DNA of 48,770 nucleotides from Phenylobacterium sp. (GCF_030693625.1 NZ_JAUYAF010000023.1:1-48770), one strand, 5' to 3'. Positions 26,173 to 34,750 are shown, numbered from the stretch's first letter. The notes: generated by a model not told the origin, from the sequence alone. Numbers and translations are program-made.

Positions 26173-26708
26173 GCAGCACCCCTGAGATCGGCCAACAGGG
26201 CGTTGCGGCCCCGGACCAGGCGGCTGGTGAGGGTTCCTTCCGGAACCTCCAGCACCGCCGCCGCCTCGCGATAGGATAATCCCTCCACCAGCACCAGCGC
26301 CACGGCCACTCTCTGATCGGCGGGCAGGCGCGCCATGGCCTGTTCCACCGAGGCGGCCTGCAGGTGAGCCTCCATGGCCGCCGCGCCATCGATTCCGATG
26401 TTCAGCCCCTGCTCCTCCGGCGCGAAGACGCGGCTCTGGCGGGTCCGGGCGCGGGCTTCGTCGATCCAGGCGTTCTTCATGATCTTGTACATCCAGCTAT
26501 CCAGGCGGGTCCCCGGCGCCCACTGATCGGCGCGCACAAGGGCGCGTTCCACAGTGAGTTGCGTCAGGTCGTCGGCGTCCGCGACGTCCCGGGTGATCGC
26601 CCGCGCCAGACGGCGCAGCCGGGGAAGCAGTTCGACGATCTCACGCTGAAAGCCTTCCAAGACCTCGCCTCTGTCTGGGGATGAAACGACGACGCCGGGT
26701 CGTTTCAT
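26169..26708 (-). CDS. ECF-type RNA polymerase sigma factor
   Basis: The product is 179 aa. Region 2 (about 20-90) includes RRLARAITRDVADADDLTQLTVERAL and SWMYKIMKNAWIDEAR. Region 4 (about 120-175) includes RLPADQRVAVALVLVEGLSYREAAAVLEVPEGTLTSRLVRGR with the helix-turn-helix. The start ATG 26706-26708 has AGAGGGG at a suitable distance. The start codon lies inside a 12-bp perfect inverted repeat, which could hide it in the mRNA. It is co-transcribed with the anti-sigma gene and divergent from a secreted subtilase, which may be a target. Confidence 0.92.
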   Translation of the reverse strand: MKRPGVVVSSPDRGEVLEGFQREIVELLPRLRRLARAITRDVADADDLTQLTVERALVRADQWAPGTRLDSWMYKIMKNAWIDEARARTRQSRVFAPEEQGLNIGIDGAAAMEAHLQAASVEQAMARLPADQRVAVALVLVEGLSYREAAAVLEVPEGTLTSRLVRGRNALLADLRGAA

Positions 26709-26710
26709 CC
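26679..26710. promoter_or_regulatory. 12-bp inverted repeat covering the ECF sigma start codon
   Basis: The arms GGATGAAACGAC (26679-26690) and GTCGTTTCATCC (26699-26710) are exact reverse complements with an 8-bp spacer. The sigma ATG (26706-26708, minus strand) is within one arm. In mRNA this could fold over the initiation codon. In DNA it could be an operator. Confidence 0.6.
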
Positions 26711-26833
26711 ATCGTCCCCTCTAGCCGGTCGCGTTTTTCAACGATGAGCCTGCGCCCACTTCGTCTGAAAACGCTTATGCGGAACAAAACGCCACTGCCG
26801 TGCTTAGAGGTCCGTCGGGAAGAGGAATTCACG

Positions 26834-28246
26834 ATGGGGCCTTGTCATCGCTGGATCGTCCGCTCGCTGAGCGTCGTGGCGTTGAGTGTGATCGCCCTGC
26901 CGGCCAGCGCGCAACTGGGCGGGGTAGGTCTGCCGTCGATGCCTGGGGTCGGTGGCGGACTGCCCGGCGGCGTTGGCGGCGGATCGCCGATGGGCGGACT
27001 GCCCGACCTGCCGCGCACGCCGATGGCGCCGCGCGCACCGAGCGTGCCGGCCCTGCCCTCCACGGTGCGCGGCCTGATCGGACAGACTGAGGTTCTGGCC
27101 GGAGAGGCTCTCACCGCCCTGCGCGGCCAGCAGGTCCAGGCCCTGATCCGCGATCATGCCGACCTCATCGACGTGGACGACCAGGGCCAGGCGGTGGTGC
27201 GCGGGGAGGTTTTGATCCTATCGCCATCCCCGCAGTCCCTGGCCATCGCCAGGAAGGCGGGGTTCCGCGTTGGCTCGGAGACACGGCTGGAGGGGCTGGA
27301 GCTCAGCACCGTGACCCTGGGCCTGCCGCCGGGCGTCTCGGTGCGAGAGGGGGTGCGCCGGCTCAAGGCGCTGGATCCTGAGGGCCAGTACGACTTCAAC
27401 CACATCTATCTCGGCGCGGGCGCTGCGCCGGCGGTCGCCCGCGGCCCCGCGGCGCGCGGCGGCGGGGCCGGCGTCCGGATCGGCCTGGTGGATGGCGGGG
27501 TGGCGGCGCACCCCAGCCTGGGGCCCGTGGAGCAGCGGGGCTTTGCGCCGGGCGGCCTGAAGGTCAGCGCCCACGGGACGGCGGTCGCGTCCCTGATGGT
27601 GGGTCGTGGACGGGGGTTCAGGGGCGCCGCGCCCGGCGCGCGGCTGCTGGTGGCCGACGTCTACGGCGGATCGCCCACTGGAGGCTCGGCGGCGATCATC
27701 GCCCAGGCCCTGGCGTGGATGGCCCGGAGCAAGGTCGCCGTGATCAATGTCAGCCTGGTGGGGCCGCCCAACCGCACCCTGGAGGCCGCCGTGGCCGCCC
27801 TGGTGGCGCGCGGGCATCTGGTGGTGGCCGCCGTCGGCAATGACGGGCCCGCCGCCCCGCCGCTCTATCCCGCGGCCTATCCCGGCGTGGTCTCGGTCAC
27901 CGGAGTGGACGCGCGGCGCAGGGTGCTGCCCGAAGCCGGGCGCGGGGGTCACGTGGACTTCGCGGCCCCCGGCGCCGACATGGCCGCGGCCTCCAGCCAG
28001 GGAGGCTATGTGGCCCTGCGCGGCACCTCCTTCGCCGCGCCCCTGGTGGCCGGCCGCCTGGCCCTGGAACTCGCCAGCCCCGACAGGGCGGCCGCGGCGA
28101 ACGCGATGGCTGACCTGGCCCGCCAGGCGACCGACCTGGGGTCGCGCGGCCCCGATCCCACCTATGGCCGAGGCCTGGTGGCGTTCGACCTGCGCACCTC
28201 TCCCACCGCCGTCGGCGCCGGCCGGGCCCTGCTCGCGGGCGAGTGA
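26834..28246 (+). CDS. Secreted subtilisin-like serine protease (S8)
   Basis: The product is 470 aa. A signal peptide (about 1-27, ending LPASAQ) is followed by a Gly/Pro-rich segment (28-75), a propeptide-like region, and an S8 domain. The full catalytic triad is visible: Asp220 (IGLVDGG), His247 (AHGTAVASL), Ser399 (RGTSFAAPLVAG), plus the oxyanion Asn in AAVGNDG. It should act in the periplasm or outside the cell. AGAGGAA lies just before the ATG. It is divergent from the ECF sigma/anti-sigma operon, an arrangement suggesting that sigma controls it or that it takes part in signalling. Confidence 0.92.
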   Translation: MGPCHRWIVRSLSVVALSVIALPASAQLGGVGLPSMPGVGGGLPGGVGGGSPMGGLPDLPRTPMAPRAPSVPALPSTVRGLIGQTEVLAGEALTALRGQQVQALIRDHADLIDVDDQGQAVVRGEVLILSPSPQSLAIARKAGFRVGSETRLEGLELSTVTLGLPPGVSVREGVRRLKALDPEGQYDFNHIYLGAGAAPAVARGPAARGGGAGVRIGLVDGGVAAHPSLGPVEQRGFAPGGLKVSAHGTAVASLMVGRGRGFRGAAPGARLLVADVYGGSPTGGSAAIIAQALAWMARSKVAVINVSLVGPPNRTLEAAVAALVARGHLVVAAVGNDGPAAPPLYPAAYPGVVSVTGVDARRRVLPEAGRGGHVDFAAPGADMAAASSQGGYVALRGTSFAAPLVAGRLALELASPDRAAAANAMADLARQATDLGSRGPDPTYGRGLVAFDLRTSPTAVGAGRALLAGE

Positions 28247-28342
28247 TCGGAAAAATCAAAAGACCTGGGATGAAAAGTCCCGGCCCCATCGTTGGACCTC
28301 TCATGAGACGCAACTGCGGCTCGAAGACATTGGGAGAACGAC

Positions 28343-28804
28343 ATGCGTAGAACCACGATGATCGCGGCCGCGGCCGCAAGTGCTCTTCTCGCCCTTGGCA
28401 CGGGCGCCCACGCTCAGCTGGTCGGCGGCGCCCTTGGCGGCGGCGGCGGTCTGGGAGGCATGGTCGGCGGTATCGGCGGCGGCGTGACCGGCTCGGGTTC
28501 GCTCGGCGGCTCCGTGGACGCCAGCGGGGCCGGTTCAATGGTTCGCGGCGCTTCAGGATACGCCCGCGATACGGCCAGCGCTTCGGCCGACTATGCCCGC
28601 GACACAGCCGCTCAGACCGCTCGAGAAGCGCGCGCTCAGGCCCGCGCCGCCAAGCGCGCCGCGGCCCAAGCGGCCCGGTCCACCAGCGCCTCGGCTGACG
28701 CCGACGCCGACGCCTCCGCCAACGCCAACGCCTCCCGCGACGGGGCGGACGCCTCGGTCGGCGTTGACGCATCTGCTCAGGGTTCGGTCTCGCGCGCCCG
28801 CTGA
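28343..28804 (+). CDS. Secreted Ala/Gly-rich low-complexity protein
   Basis: The product is 153 aa. A signal peptide (about 1-24, cut after AHA) is followed by a Gly-rich segment (28-55), an Ala/Arg heptad-like segment (ARDTASASADYARDTAAQTAR; AREARAQARAAKRAAAQAAR), and an Asp/Ala repeat region (SADADADASANANAS). GGGAG lies before the ATG. It follows the subtilase by 96 bp in the same direction and ends at a strong terminator, so both may belong to the ECF-linked unit. No family is recognised. A structural or envelope role is a guess. Confidence 0.7.
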   Translation: MRRTTMIAAAAASALLALGTGAHAQLVGGALGGGGGLGGMVGGIGGGVTGSGSLGGSVDASGAGSMVRGASGYARDTASASADYARDTAAQTAREARAQARAAKRAAAQAARSTSASADADADASANANASRDGADASVGVDASAQGSVSRAR

Positions 28805-28882
28805 GGCTTCCCTTGGAGCGGACGCTGCAGACCTAGGCGTGCCTGGAGAGGCTTGCGTGAGCCGCGCCAGGTCTGACAGTGG

Positions 28883-28913
28883 AAAGGCCGCCGGGCACCC
28901 CCCGGCGGCCTTT
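28883..28913 (+). terminator. Rho-independent terminator after the Ala/Gly-rich gene
   Basis: A 13-bp perfect stem (28883-28895 with 28901-28913, loop CACCC) has AAA at its base and TTT at its 3' side. It lies 79 bp after the stop codon. Confidence 0.8.
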
Positions 28914-28934
28914 CGCATGCCCGCCCCGAGGTGT

Positions 28935-28959
28935 CTCCATGACCTGCCAGGTCATGGAG
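28935..28959. promoter_or_regulatory. 25-bp perfect palindrome upstream of the XRE regulator
   Basis: The arms CTCCATGACCTG (28935-28946) and CAGGTCATGGAG (28948-28959) are exact reverse complements around a single C. It ends 30 bp before the regulator ATG, the position expected for an autoregulatory operator. Confidence 0.65.
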
Positions 28960-28989
28960 CCGGTGCGAGTGGGGGGCTATCGTGGGGTC

Positions 28990-29805
28990 ATGACCAGAAC
29001 AGCTTCGGCCGTGGGCGACCACCTTCGCGACTGGCGTCAGCGGCGCCGGATGAGCCAGCTCGACCTCGCCCTGGAGGCCGAGATCTCGACCCGCCATCTC
29101 AGCTTCGTGGAGACCGGGCGCGCCCAGCCCAGCCGCGACATGCTGCTGCGCCTGGCCGACCAGCTGGAGATACCGCTGCGGGAGCGCAATGTGATCCTGG
29201 TGGCCGCGGGGTTCGCGCCGGTCTTCCCGCAGCGCTCCCTGGACGACCCCGGCCTGGCCGCGGCGCGCCGCGCGGTGGACCTGATCCTCACCGGGCACGA
29301 GCCCTTTCCGGCCATGGCCGTGGACCGTCAGTGGAACCTGGTCAGCGCCAACCGCATGGTTGGGCCGCTGCTTCAGGGGATCGACGCTGACCTTCTGACG
29401 CCGCCGCTGAATGTCATCAGGCTGAGCCTGCATCCGCGCGGCCTGGCGCGACGCACGGCCAATCTGCACGAGTGGCGGGCCCATATCCTGGAGCGGCTGC
29501 GGCGAGAGGTGGAGCTGACAGCCGACGCGGGGCTGGCGGCGCTGCTGACCGAGGTCAGGGCCTATCCGATCCCGGGCGGACGGGCGCCGCGCAAGCCGTC
29601 GGACGAGTTCGCCGGCGTGGCGATCCCGTTCCAGCTGAACACGGAGGATGGGGGGGTTCTGTCGTTCCTGTCGGCGACCACGGTGTTTGGCACCCCGGTG
29701 GACGTGACCCTGTCGGAACTGACCTTGGAGACCTTCTTCCCGGCCGACGCCGCGACGGCCCGGGCTCTTCGAGCCATGGCCGCCGGGCTGGACGGGTCGG
29801 GCTAG
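28990..29805 (+). CDS. XRE-family transcriptional regulator with MmyB-like ligand-binding domain
   Basis: The product is 271 aa. The N-terminal helix-turn-helix (about 8-70) reads HLRDWRQRRRMSQLDLALEAEISTRHLSFVETGRAQPSRDMLLRLADQLEIPLRERN. The remainder matches the MmyB-like regulator C-terminal domain, with PFPAMAVDRQWNLVSANRMV and FQLNTEDGGVLSFLSATTVFGTPVDVTLSELTLETFFPAD. That domain is thought to bind a fatty-acid-like ligand. ATG 28990 is chosen because it gives the family's usual N-terminus. Such regulators often sit divergent from a short-chain dehydrogenase, which is absent here. Confidence 0.9.
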   Translation: MTRTASAVGDHLRDWRQRRRMSQLDLALEAEISTRHLSFVETGRAQPSRDMLLRLADQLEIPLRERNVILVAAGFAPVFPQRSLDDPGLAAARRAVDLILTGHEPFPAMAVDRQWNLVSANRMVGPLLQGIDADLLTPPLNVIRLSLHPRGLARRTANLHEWRAHILERLRREVELTADAGLAALLTEVRAYPIPGGRAPRKPSDEFAGVAIPFQLNTEDGGVLSFLSATTVFGTPVDVTLSELTLETFFPADAATARALRAMAAGLDGSG

Positions 29806-30005
29806 TTGCGCGGGGTGGTGGCCGCCCCGGCGATGCCGCCGATGGCCGCGCCGGCGAGCGCGCCCTTGGCGTCGCCGCTGACGACGGCGCCGACGGCGGC
29901 GCCGCCGAGCGCGCCGGTGGCCGCCCGTTCGGTGGTGGTGGTGCCGCAGGCCGACAGGGTCAGGGCGATGACGGCGGCGGGGGCGAGCATGAGAATCTTA
30001 CGCAT
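29802..30005 (-). CDS. Small glycine-zipper lipoprotein
   Basis: The product is 67 aa. A lipobox LSAC lies near residues 17-20 (ALTLSACGTTTTERAATG), followed by a glycine-zipper-like stretch (GALGGAAVGAVVSGDAKGALAGAAIGGIAG). Similar very small lipoproteins are common in alphaproteobacteria and are probably attached to the outer membrane. It is convergent with the XRE gene, and the stop codons overlap by 2 bp. Confidence 0.75.
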   Translation of the reverse strand: MRKILMLAPAAVIALTLSACGTTTTERAATGALGGAAVGAVVSGDAKGALAGAAIGGIAGAATTPRN

Positions 30006-30064
30006 GGGGTCTTCTCCTTCAGTTCGGGAAAGAGAACCCGCAGGTCGCGAGTCTTGTTCCGGAC

Positions 30065-30475
30065 CTAGAAGGACACGCAGGCGCGCTGGGTGACCATCAT
30101 CACGCTGTCCTGGTGGAACCGCTCAACATAGGCTTGCCGAACCTCCCCCAGCTTGCGGCGGTTCTCGCCATTGGCGGCGGGCAGAACCAGGACGACCACC
30201 TTGGCCGCCTCCCGGATCAGCTTGTTCTCCGGGCCGGTCCATTGTCCGCCCCCGTCCAGGACGGTGAGGCCCTCGGGAAAGCGCGGGGTCAGGATCTCGT
30301 CGGTGAACTTGCGGAATTCCGCGTCGGAGACGCCGGGCGTGTCGCCGATGTTCTGGCCGAAGAACAGCTGGGCGGTGCGCATGGGCTCCTCCCCTGCTGC
30401 GCAGCTGAGCCGCGGTTCCAGGCTGGCGCACCCAGACAGGGCGATCAGAGACATCAGGACAAGGGCGGTACGCAT
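30065..30475 (-). CDS. DUF3574 family lipoprotein
   Basis: The product is 136 aa. A lipobox LSGC near residues 13-16 (ALSGCASLE) is followed by the DUF3574 pattern MRTAQLFFGQNIGD...VSDAEFRKFTDEILTPRFPEGLTVLDGGGQW...LIREAAKVVVLVLP. Function is unknown. It is probably an exported lipoprotein with a ferredoxin-like fold. Confidence 0.85.
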   Translation of the reverse strand: MRTALVLMSLIALSGCASLEPRLSCAAGEEPMRTAQLFFGQNIGDTPGVSDAEFRKFTDEILTPRFPEGLTVLDGGGQWTGPENKLIREAAKVVVLVLPAANGENRRKLGEVRQAYVERFHQDSVMMVTQRACVSF

Positions 30476-30552
30476 CGATCTTACCTCCGCCCCCCGGCGT
30501 GGTCAGTCCATCTAAGGTGAATCGGAGGTGTACAAAGCGTTGATACGCCGCC

Positions 30553-31719
30553 TCATGCCCCAATCAGTTCGCGTCCGATCAGATAGCGGCGGATTTCGTT
30601 GGTGCCGGCGCCGATGTCGTAGAGCTTGGCGTCCCGCAGCAGGCGCTCGGCCGGATAGTCGCGGGTGTAGCCCGCGCCGCCCAGGGCCTGGATCGCCTCC
30701 AGGCTGACCTTCACGGCGTTTTCCGAGGCCATCAGGATCGCGCCCGCCGCGTCAAACCGCGTGGTCTGGCCCGCGTCGCAGGCCCGCGCCACCGCATAGA
30801 CATAGGCCCGCGCCGAGTTCAGGGCGACGTACATGTCGGCCACCTTGCCCTGCATGAGCTGGAAGGAGCCGATGGGCTTGCCGAACTGCTTGCGCTCCCG
30901 GACGTAGGGCAGAACCACGTCCAGGCAGGCTTGCATGATCCCCAGCGGCCCACCCGACAGCACCGTGCGCTCATAGTCCAGGCCGCTCATCAGGACGCCC
31001 ACGCCGCCGTTCACCGGGCCCATGACGTTCTCTTCCGGGACCTCGCAGTCCTCGAACACCAGCTCGCCGGTGTCGGAGCCGCGCATGCCCATCTTGTCGA
31101 GCTTCTGGCCGACCGAGAAACCCTTGAAGTCCTTCTCGATCAGGAAGGCGGTGATGCCCTTGCTGCTCTCACCTGGCGTTGTCTTGGCATAGACCACCAG
31201 GACGTCGGCGTGCGGCGCGTTGGTGATCCAAAACTTGGTTCCGTTCAGGACGTAGCGATCCCCGTGATGCTCGGCCTTCAGGCTCATGGAGACGACGTCG
31301 GAGCCCGACCCGCTCTCGCTCATGGCCAGGGAGCCCACATGCTCGCCAGAGATCAGGCGCGGCAGGTAGCGGCGCTTCTGCTCGTCTGAGCCCCAGCGGC
31401 GGATCTGGTTGACGCAGAGATTGGAGTGGGCGCCGTAGGAGAGGCCGACTGACGCCGAGGCGCGGCTCACCTCCTCCATGGCCACCACGTGTTCGAGGTA
31501 GCCGAGACCAAGGCCGCCGAACTCTTCCTCGACGGTGACGCCGTGCAGGCCAAGCTCGCCCATCTGGGGCCAAAGCTGGCGGGGGAAGGTGTTGGTCGCG
31601 TCGATCTCCGCCGCGAGGGGCGCGATGCGGTCGGCCGCGAAGCGCGCGGTGGTGTCGCGGATGGCCTCGGCGGTCTCGCCAAGTCCGAAATCCAGCGATG
31701 GTCCAGGGTTGGGGATCAT
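30553..31719 (-). CDS. ivd: Isovaleryl-CoA dehydrogenase
   Basis: The product is 388 aa in the acyl-CoA dehydrogenase family ([74 protein letters not shown]). Two details point to isovaleryl-CoA dehydrogenase. The catalytic Glu is in [17 protein letters not shown] (about residue 250), and the usual MCAD-type Glu position is replaced by Gly in DIGAGT. It oxidises isovaleryl-CoA to 3-methylcrotonyl-CoA, the substrate of MccAB encoded 11-14 kb away. The ribosome binding site is weak. Confidence 0.92.
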   Translation of the reverse strand: MIPNPGPSLDFGLGETAEAIRDTTARFAADRIAPLAAEIDATNTFPRQLWPQMGELGLHGVTVEEEFGGLGLGYLEHVVAMEEVSRASASVGLSYGAHSNLCVNQIRRWGSDEQKRRYLPRLISGEHVGSLAMSESGSGSDVVSMSLKAEHHGDRYVLNGTKFWITNAPHADVLVVYAKTTPGESSKGITAFLIEKDFKGFSVGQKLDKMGMRGSDTGELVFEDCEVPEENVMGPVNGGVGVLMSGLDYERTVLSGGPLGIMQACLDVVLPYVRERKQFGKPIGSFQLMQGKVADMYVALNSARAYVYAVARACDAGQTTRFDAAGAILMASENAVKVSLEAIQALGGAGYTRDYPAERLLRDAKLYDIGAGTNEIRRYLIGRELIGA

Positions 31720-31754
31720 GCAGCGGTGTTAGCACGAATAGGCCCAAAACGAGA

Positions 31755-31785
31755 AAGGGGCCCGGCGATACGCACCAGGCCCCTT
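31755..31785 (-). terminator. Terminator of spmX
   Basis: The arms 31755-31765 and 31775-31785 pair over 11 bp with one wobble on the minus strand, followed there by TTTCTCG. It sits 28 bp after the spmX stop, before ivd. Confidence 0.7.
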
Positions 31786-31812
31786 CCCCACTATCCCCCC
31801 CCGGGAACAGAC

Positions 31813-33231
31813 TTACTCGGCGTCCAGGTCGTCCTCTTCATCGAGGTCGCCCCGACCCAGGCGGTCGAGCATGAGGTAGACCGCCACCCCGAAGAAGCCG
31901 ATGCCGGCGAGCGCCGCCATCCAGCCCACGGTCATGGGGTTCAGAAGGCCGCCGTCGCTATCGGGGCTGACGCTGGCCGCCCAGAACAGACCGCCGGCGA
32001 AGAAGGCCAGGCCCACCACGGTCAGGCCCACCAGCAGGGGCAGGCTCAGCTTGGGCTGCTCCGGCTCCAGCAGGTCGAAGGCGGGGTCGTAGTCCAGGGT
32101 GTCGTCAATCAGGATACGGCGCTCTTCGCGCGGCGGCGACGGCAGTGTGAGCTGGTCGTTGGCCGCCGAGGTCTGGCGGTCGAACAGGGTCGGGTGCGAT
32201 TCGTTGGCCGCGATCGGCAGCTCCAGGCGGGGCCGCTCCATCGGCGCGGGCTCGTAGGTTTCTTCCGGCGGCGTCAGGACGAAGGCGCGGTCGCCCCCGG
32301 CCATGGCCATGGGCGCGGCGGGCGGCGGCGCGGTGGGCTGGACAAAGACCGGTTGCGGCGGGGCCTCAACCAGCGCGGGCGCAGGGGCCTCGGGCTCAGG
32401 GGTCGGCTCAACGCGCGGCGCGGGCTCGAAGGGCGCCTGGGGCGCCGGTTCCTCGGCGGTGGTGTCGCGGAAGATCGTCGAGAGGCGCGAGGTGACGCTG
32501 GCCGCCGCCGTCTGGGTGGGGCTCAATTCCTCTTCCGGCACGACCGGCACCAGGGGCGGCGCGGGTTGCGCCGTCGCCACGGTGACGGGGCCGACCGCCT
32601 CCACCGGCAGAACCGGGGCCGCGTGGGGCGCGACGAAATCGGTCTCGCGCTCGACGATGGCGCGGGGACCGTCCATCGGGGCCTTGAGCGCCATGGGCGT
32701 CTCGCGCGGCACGACGCCGGCGGCGTCCATGTCCACATTGGGACGCAGGATCGGCGACGGGGCCGGGACCCAGCCGTGGGTCGGGGTGAGGAACAGGGTC
32801 TTCTCGGCCGAGCGGCGGCGGACCAGGGCGTCGATGACGATGCGTTCGCCTTCGAAGTCGGCCTTGCGCCACAGCTCCATGGCGCAGGCCGCCTGCAGCA
32901 GCTGGCCTTCATTGACCCGGCGCAGGACCGAGGAACGGCGGAAGTTGTCGACGCCGATATTGAAGGCGAAGGCGCACAGCGAATCGAACTGGTTCTGGGT
33001 CAGCGGGGTGTAGGTCCACTCGTTGACCGAGTGCGCGACCGCGATCAGATCGTAGAGCAGCAGGGCCTCGGCGTCCTGTTCCGAGACTTCCGCCCCGTCT
33101 CGCGCCGTGAGGGTGTGGCCATAGCCGATCGTCCAGCGGCCGTCGGCGAGCTGGGCGGACTTCCGGCGGTAACCCTCAAACCGCTTGATCAGGTCGATCG
33201 CAGTTCGGGAAACGTGATGACGCGGTTTCAT
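31813..33231 (-). CDS. spmX: SpmX-type polar muramidase-like scaffold protein
   Basis: The product is 472 aa. Residues about 1-150 form a T4-lysozyme-like (GH24) domain: AIDLIKRFEGYRRKSAQLADGRWTIGYGHT, with Glu19 in the catalytic position and TIGYGH retained. A long Pro/Glu/Ala-rich linker (about 165-385) follows, then two membrane helices (about 388-412 and 430-452) and an acidic tail (DEEDDLDAE). This is the distinctive architecture of SpmX, which localises and activates DivJ at the stalked pole in Caulobacter and places stalks in Asticcacaulis. The start ATG 33229-33231 is preferred because the product then begins MKPRHHVSR, directly before the muramidase fold. An upstream in-frame ATG would add 16 residues. 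Confidence 0.9.
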   Translation of the reverse strand: MKPRHHVSRTAIDLIKRFEGYRRKSAQLADGRWTIGYGHTLTARDGAEVSEQDAEALLLYDLIAVAHSVNEWTYTPLTQNQFDSLCAFAFNIGVDNFRRSSVLRRVNEGQLLQAACAMELWRKADFEGERIVIDALVRRRSAEKTLFLTPTHGWVPAPSPILRPNVDMDAAGVVPRETPMALKAPMDGPRAIVERETDFVAPHAAPVLPVEAVGPVTVATAQPAPPLVPVVPEEELSPTQTAAASVTSRLSTIFRDTTAEEPAPQAPFEPAPRVEPTPEPEAPAPALVEAPPQPVFVQPTAPPPAAPMAMAGGDRAFVLTPPEETYEPAPMERPRLELPIAANESHPTLFDRQTSAANDQLTLPSPPREERRILIDDTLDYDPAFDLLEPEQPKLSLPLLVGLTVVGLAFFAGGLFWAASVSPDSDGGLLNPMTVGWMAALAGIGFFGVAVYLMLDRLGRGDLDEEDDLDAE

Positions 33232-33298
33232 GGCCAGTTGACCCACTTTGAGACAGACGCCGAAGCGCTTGGGTCTCAACGGGCAAGATAGAGGCCGG

Positions 33299-34750
33299 TT
33301 ACAGAAGGATCACAGCCGCCAGGCCCAGGAAGGACAGGAAACCCATGAAGTCGGTCACGAATGTGACGAAGACCGACGACGAAACCGCCGGATCGCGTCC
33401 CAGGCGATCAAGGGTCAGGGGCACCAGGGTTCCCACCACCGCGGCGATGGACACATTCACGATCAGGGCCAACGCCACGGTGATGGACAGGCGCAGGTCG
33501 TGGAACCAGAGGAAGACCGCCACGGACATGATGGCGGCCAGGGTCGCGCCGTTCAGGACGCCGACGCTGACCTCGCGCAGGAAGATGCGCATGGCGTTCG
33601 ACGCGTTCAGTTCACGGTTGGCCAGGGCGCGGACGGCGACGGCCAGGGTCTGGGTGCCCGCGTTGCCCCCCAGGGAGGCCACGATGGGCATGATGATCGC
33701 CAGGGTGACCAGCTTGGTGATCTCGTCCTGGAAGGCGGCGATGACGCTGACGGCCACGGTGGCGGTCAGCAGATTGAGGATCAGCCACGGCAGGCGCGAG
33801 CGCACGATGCCCAGCACGCCCGCGTCGCGGCCGGCGTCGGTCACCCCGGCGAGCGCCAGGATGTCCTCCTCGGTCTCATCCTGGATGACGCCGACGATGT
33901 CATCGACCGTGATCTGGCCCACCAGTCGCCCGCCCGGCTCCACGACGGGCGCCGAGATCAGGTGGTACTTGTCGAAGATATAGGCCACCTCCTCCTGGTC
34001 CATCTGGACGGGGATTTCCGTGATGGCCTCCATGACCTGGGCCAGGGGCGCGTCGCGCCGCGTGCGCAGCAGGTGGCTTACCGGAACCGCGCCCACAGGC
34101 CTGTGGGAGGGATCGACCACATAGACGTCGAAGAACAGCTCGGGGAGCTCATCGCCTTCCTTCAGGAAGTGCTCGATGGTCTGACCGACCGTCCAGAACT
34201 GAGGGGCCCAGACCACCTCGCGCTGCATGAGGCGGCCGGCGGTTTCGTCCTCATAGGCCAGGCTGCTCTCGATGGCCGAGCGTTCCATCTCCGGCATCGC
34301 GGCCAGCACCTGGGCCCGCTTGTCGTCCTCCAGGTCGTCGACGACATCCACCGCGTCGTCGGAGTCCATCTCGCCCAGGGCCTTGGCCAGGGTCGCGTAG
34401 GGGACGTGCTCCAGCACGTCCTCGCGGATCTCGGTGTCCAGTTCGGAGAGGATTTCGGCCAGGGCCTCGGGATCGAGGTGGGCCACCACTTCGGAGCGAT
34501 AGTCCGACGACAGGAAGCCCATCAGGTCGGCGACGTCGGCCGGGTGCAGGGCGGCCAACAGTTCGCGCAGGCGCTCGGCGTCGCCACGGTCGATCGCATC
34601 GACGACCATGGCCACGAAGTCAGGGTTTAGGGCGTAGTCCTCGCCAAGGGCGAGATCCTCGAGGTCCTCGACCTCGGCGGACGTCAGGCTCTCTCGCGAG
34701 GTCCGCAGGTCCAGAACGTCGTCCTTAGGATGTTCGGTGTCGCGGCTCAT
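33299..34750 (-). CDS. mgtE: Magnesium transporter MgtE
   Basis: The product is 483 aa. A cytoplasmic N domain (about 30-160, Asp/Glu/Leu-rich superhelix) is followed by two CBS domains (about 165-285; VYVVDPSHRPVGAVPVSHLL and APVVEPGGRLVGQITVDDIV) and five membrane helices (about 310-480), with the conserved PIVASLGGNAGTQTLAV pore region. MgtE is a Mg2+-gated Mg2+ channel. A strong ribosome binding site (AGGAGGGGAGG) precedes the ATG. No M-box-like long leader is present upstream. It lies 67 bp upstream of spmX in the same direction. Confidence 0.95.
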   Translation of the reverse strand: MSRDTEHPKDDVLDLRTSRESLTSAEVEDLEDLALGEDYALNPDFVAMVVDAIDRGDAERLRELLAALHPADVADLMGFLSSDYRSEVVAHLDPEALAEILSELDTEIREDVLEHVPYATLAKALGEMDSDDAVDVVDDLEDDKRAQVLAAMPEMERSAIESSLAYEDETAGRLMQREVVWAPQFWTVGQTIEHFLKEGDELPELFFDVYVVDPSHRPVGAVPVSHLLRTRRDAPLAQVMEAITEIPVQMDQEEVAYIFDKYHLISAPVVEPGGRLVGQITVDDIVGVIQDETEEDILALAGVTDAGRDAGVLGIVRSRLPWLILNLLTATVAVSVIAAFQDEITKLVTLAIIMPIVASLGGNAGTQTLAVAVRALANRELNASNAMRIFLREVSVGVLNGATLAAIMSVAVFLWFHDLRLSITVALALIVNVSIAAVVGTLVPLTLDRLGRDPAVSSSVFVTFVTDFMGFLSFLGLAAVILL

